A model generated the notes under the pieces. It worked only from the letters and a program-made list of their open reading frames with translations. It did no database searches and was not told where the DNA came from. The translations under genes were made by a program, and so were the position numbers. This document shows, one piece after another, positions 5,425 to 7,316 of a stretch of DNA of 7,316 bases; positions within the stretch are counted from its first letter, which is position 1, and every line of letters starts with the position of its first letter. The DNA comes from a bacterium (GTDB taxonomy: Bacteria; Bacillota_I; Bacilli_A; RF39; UBA660): contig JAQXHT010000037.1 of NCBI GenBank assembly GCA_029007415.1, positions 1 through 7,316 on the forward strand, read 5' to 3'.

Positions 5425-6181
5425 TAAAAATAAAACTGTTGGTACAGTGGTGATAGTGGTTGAAGGTGAGGAAGACGAGTTTAGACTACTTAAACATATC
5501 TTTACTAAAATTCTTAATTACAACTATGTTTCTATGAAAAGAAACAAAACTATGCAGCATGAATTTGTAAGTAAAAATAATAAAAATACTATTATAGTTG
5601 CTAATACTAAAAGTTCTAGTATAAAAACTGTTATAGATGATAAAGACTATAAAGATAAGTTATACACACTCTTAAAACATGATTATAATAAAAGTTTAAA
5701 AAATGTAAATATTTATATTATTTGGGATAGAGATAAAGAAGAAACAGAAAAAGAGTATATTCAAAAATATTATAAAGAAGCAATAGACACTTTTGCTAGT
5801 GCCCAAGATAATGAGTATGAGATGAATGGTTTGTTACTCCTTAGTTATCCTTGCTATGAAGCTTATAATATTTCGAATTTTAATAAGCAACTGTTTAATA
5901 AAAAATATAATACTAGTAAAGACTGTAAAAAAGAATTTAATGAGTCTAAATATTATATTAAAGATATAACTGAAGATACAATATTATTAGCAGTTCAAAA
6001 TATGCATTACAGTTTTTTAAATCATAATATTATGAATTATGATCCGTCAGATTTTAAAAAGATAAATGAAAAAATTTATAGAAAAGAAGAGGAAATCTAT
6101 AAAAATAATGGACATTTTGAAGCTTTGTCGTTAATTAGTGTAATGCTAATTGATTTAGGAATAATTGAAGAAGTTAGCTAG
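5387..6181 (+). CDS. TOPRIM-fold RloB/AbiLii-like putative effector nuclease
   Basis: From ATG 5387 this is 264 aa. VVIVVEGEEDEFRLL (21-35) holds the TOPRIM glutamate E26, and IYIIWDRDKEE (109-119) holds the DxD pair D114 and D116. LLLSYPCYEAYNISNF (150-165) resembles the 'NPCFExWLLLHF' block of RloB/AbiLii proteins. The rest is Lys/Asn-rich and I do not recognise it. TOPRIM partners of AAA_15/OLD-type ATPases are usually metal-dependent nucleases; for AriB of PARIS the target is tRNA. The reaction here is unknown. An in-frame ATG at 5375 exists, but GGAG at 5377-5380 sits 6 nt before ATG 5387, so the latter is preferred. The gene overlaps the ATPase by 38 nt, implying translational coupling. 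It is longer and more divergent than typical RloB, so assignment to TOPRIM is firmer than to any named subfamily. Confidence 0.8.
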   Translation: MECQNTIKNLKINKNKTVGTVVIVVEGEEDEFRLLKHIFTKILNYNYVSMKRNKTMQHEFVSKNNKNTIIVANTKSSSIKTVIDDKDYKDKLYTLLKHDYNKSLKNVNIYIIWDRDKEETEKEYIQKYYKEAIDTFASAQDNEYEMNGLLLLSYPCYEAYNISNFNKQLFNKKYNTSKDCKKEFNESKYYIKDITEDTILLAVQNMHYSFLNHNIMNYDPSDFKKINEKIYRKEEEIYKNNGHFEALSLISVMLIDLGIIEEVS

Positions 6182-6212
6182 TTTTGTGAAAATGGTAAAA
6201 TGAAGGTAAAAG

Positions 6213-6416
6213 ATGAGTTTATATAGATTTTTTGCAAGTGATAAAGAAATGCCTGAACTTGATAATATGCATGTTACACCAGGTGATGATGACAAATCAC
6301 CAGTTAATGTAACTAAAATTAATGTTAATGATTTATCAGTACAAAATATTAAAAAACTTTGGGGACAAGAATCTTTTTCCAATAATGAATGTCTTCAAAT
6401 TTATAAAGAATATTAA
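6213..6416 (+). CDS. 67-aa protein of unknown function downstream of the TOPRIM gene
   Basis: It starts 31 nt after the TOPRIM stop with AAGGT at 6203-6207, 5 nt before ATG 6213, and ends at TAA 6414-6416 just before a hairpin terminator. The sequence is soluble-looking, with an aromatic start (MSLYRFFASDKEMPELDN), a Gly/Asp-rich middle (VTPGDDDKSP) and a C-terminal stretch IKKLWGQESFSNNECLQIYKEY. No membrane helix or zinc site is visible. The N-terminus reminds me of longer uncharacterised Bacillota proteins that begin 'RFFASD.PL.E', in which case this could be a shortened copy. I cannot name the family. Position and orientation make co-transcription with the ATPase/TOPRIM pair likely. A third component, an immunity-type partner or a remnant are all open. 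Confidence 0.6.
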   Translation: MSLYRFFASDKEMPELDNMHVTPGDDDKSPVNVTKINVNDLSVQNIKKLWGQESFSNNECLQIYKEY

Positions 6417-6434
6417 TTATTAACTAATAAAATT

Positions 6435-6466
6435 AAAACTCTTACAAAAAAGTAGGAGTTTTATTA
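6435..6466 (+). terminator. Hairpin terminator closing the cassette
   Basis: AAAACTCTTAC (6435-6445) pairs with GTAGGAGTTTT (6452-6462), 11 pairs with one U-G, around a 6-A loop. The tail after the stem, ATTA, is poor in T, so the last four stem U's must serve. On the opposite strand the tail is also T-rich. The right arm contains a GGAG ribosome-site-like sequence followed by ATG at 6466. Confidence 0.6.
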
Positions 6467-6537
6467 TGTCTAAAAATAAGTCTTTTTCTTTGTATAAAAA
6501 TATTAATAATTTGTATACTAAAAATAGATTGGAATAA
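6466..6537 (+). CDS. Possible 23-aa basic small peptide ORF
   Basis: ATG 6466 follows TAGGAG (6453-6458) at 7-nt spacing and opens 23 codons (start MSKNKSFSLYKN, end TKNRLE) to TAA 6535-6537. The peptide is Lys/Asn-rich with no membrane segment. Its ribosome site lies in the right arm of the hairpin at 6435-6462 and would be hidden when that folds. So short an ORF could easily arise by chance in A+T-rich DNA, but the correctly spaced ribosome site makes it worth recording. Confidence 0.25.
   Translation: MSKNKSFSLYKNINNLYTKNRLE
6490..6519 (+). promoter_or_regulatory. Possible sigma-A promoter for the small membrane protein and DUF3603-like gene
   Basis: TTGTAT (6490-6495, 4/6) is followed after 18 nt by TATACT (6514-6519, 5/6). 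Initiation would be near 6526, with the ribosome site AGGTGA at 6546-6551. It lies inside the possible 23-codon ORF, so both are unlikely to be important at once. The match is moderate. Confidence 0.35.
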
Positions 6538-6556
6538 AGTATATTAGGTGAATAAT

Positions 6557-6763
6557 TTGACTAGAATAATAATATATCTCTTAGGAATTCTATTTACTAC
6601 TATCGGTATGTTTTATGTGATTTGTTATACCAATCTTTTTACTTTTGGTTATTCTTTAAAAGAATATTTAATCTTTATGTTAACTCATTATAAAAATTAT
6701 AGTTTATTACTAGGAATAATACTTCTTAGTATTTCTATTTATAGAAAGGATAAGAAAAAATGA
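6557..6763 (+). CDS. Small two-helix membrane protein of unknown function
   Basis: With a TTG start at 6557 this is 68 aa. Helix 1 (about 3-25) covers RIIIYLLGILFTTIGMFYVI, a short polar loop contains TFGYSLKEYLIF, helix 2 (about 47-62) is LLLGIILLSIS, and the tail is basic (YRKDKKK), predicting a cytoplasmic C-terminus. TTG is preferred because AGGTGA (6546-6551) stands 5 nt before it. The alternative in-frame GTG at 6548 lies within that ribosome site and has none of its own. The stop TGA overlaps the next ATG by 4 nt, so the two are probably co-translated. I do not recognise a characterised family. Confidence 0.75.
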   Translation: MTRIIIYLLGILFTTIGMFYVICYTNLFTFGYSLKEYLIFMLTHYKNYSLLLGIILLSISIYRKDKKK

Positions 6764-7316
6764 TTTATATTTATGATATTTTACTTAATTTAAAGAAGTA
6801 TGAAGATAGTTGTGAATTTTATGAATGGTGTGAAAGTGATGAAGTAGAGCATATTAAAAAAATTCCTTTATTTAAAGTGTCAAAAACAATGATAGAAGAT
6901 TTGTTTACTAATAAAATAAAAGTTGATATTAGTTTTCTTTTAAAAATAAGGAATAAAGCTTTATGTTATTTTAATGGTGAAGTGAAAGAAATACCTTATG
7001 CTGTTCTTTTATCTGATGGGAGAAAATGTTTCGCATTAGAGTTTGATAGTAAAGGTAATAGCACTTATAAAAGTTCTCTTATAATAGATGAAGAGGAAGA
7101 AGTAATTGAAATGACGGAGGAATTAGTAGAAACCCCGATTGGTTATAAAAAAGAAAATATAGCTAAGAAAGATTTATATCTTACTAGAAAAGAACAAGAA
7201 AATAGAATTTTTCTTTTAAAAGAACTAGCAGGAATAAAGGATAAAGAGGAAGAAATATCTTATCTATATGAAGAATATTTTGAAGATGAATTAACTACTA
7301 CGAAAGATAAATTTAC
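6760..7316 (+). CDS. DUF3603-like protein, 3' end outside the window
   Basis: An open frame starts at ATG 6760, overlapping the previous stop as ATGA with AAGGA at 6746-6750, and runs 185 codons without a stop to the window end. It begins MIYIYDILLNLKKYEDSCEF and continues YEWCESDEVEHIKKIPLFKVS, LLSDGRKCFALEF and SLIIDEEEEVIEM. This start, with 'MIYIxDI.LN', 'FYEW...D.ieHikKiPlfkVs' and a later 'SDG...ai.f...G...SxLiidEE' block, resembles DUF3603 proteins of Bacilli, which have no established function. It looks soluble and acidic in its second half. Pairing with a small membrane protein suggests a shared, unknown role. The coding call is secure; the family is probable. Confidence 0.85.
   Translation, partial: MIYIYDILLNLKKYEDSCEFYEWCESDEVEHIKKIPLFKVSKTMIEDLFTNKIKVDISFLLKIRNKALCYFNGEVKEIPYAVLLSDGRKCFALEFDSKGNSTYKSSLIIDEEEEVIEMTEELVETPIGYKKENIAKKDLYLTRKEQENRIFLLKELAGIKDKEEEISYLYEEYFEDELTTTKDKF

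Noticed and set aside
6155..6382. A 75-codon open frame on the - strand near the end of the TOPRIM gene
   Set aside because: It lies opposite the end of the TOPRIM gene and the 67-aa ORF, with no recognisable domain and no adjacent partner on that strand. Every other supported gene is on the + strand.
4099..6546. Insertion-sequence ends, attachment-site repeats or a CRISPR array around the defence-like cassette
   Set aside because: I looked for matching direct repeats on both sides, terminal inverted repeats and regularly spaced repeats, and saw none beyond short A+T-rich coincidences.
1..7316. tRNA or rRNA genes
   Set aside because: No cloverleaf with conserved T-loop bases and no rRNA-like stretch was seen. 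The intergenic gaps are short and explained by terminators and promoters.

Overview
The window is A+T-rich, densely coding DNA in which every supported gene lies on the + strand. It reads with the standard bacterial code: TGG is used for Trp, and TGA is a real stop at 6761. Three genes in a row are sporulation proteins of the mother cell (SpoIIIAH, GerE, GerM). This points to a spore-forming, low-GC member of the Bacillota, probably an uncultured gut-type Bacilli or Clostridia lineage. I cannot assign a genus.

Region 1 (1-2003) holds the 3' end of an unidentified gene and then the sporulation group. The order is a shortened SpoIIIAH (membrane-anchored ring protein of the mother cell-forespore channel), GerE (late mother-cell regulator) and GerM (double GerMN-domain protein linked to the same channel and to cortex/germination). 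Each gene is followed by its own hairpin terminator, though GerM's is weak. A sigma-E-like element precedes spoIIIAH, a sigma-K-like element precedes gerE, and a weaker sigma-E-like -10 precedes gerM. This suggests three separate units fired in temporal order rather than one operon.

Region 2 (2004-4098) holds short single-gene units. They are a TasA/CalY-like secreted or surface protein with a good sigma-A extended -10 promoter, a one-domain rhodanese, and RmuC (a nuclease-fold, coiled-coil membrane protein) with its own sigma-A promoter. The first and last end in clear intrinsic terminators. For the rhodanese I saw none.

Region 3 (4099-6416) looks like an accessory cassette. A consensus sigma-A promoter and a leader of about 90 nt with an A-run/T-run inverted repeat precede an AAA_15/AAA_21-type ATPase. 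That gene overlaps a TOPRIM-fold protein resembling RloB/AbiLii. The pair has the layout of AbiL/PARIS/OLD-like two-gene phage-defence modules: an ATPase sensor plus a TOPRIM nuclease effector. A 67-aa ORF of unknown function starts 31 bases later on the same strand and may be a third member or a remnant.

Region 4 (6417-7316) has a hairpin terminator, a possible 23-codon ORF, a small two-helix membrane protein that probably starts at TTG, and, overlapping it by 4 nt, the first 185 codons of a DUF3603-like protein cut by the window edge. This looks like a return to core genome. The cassette therefore seems to sit between core transcription units.
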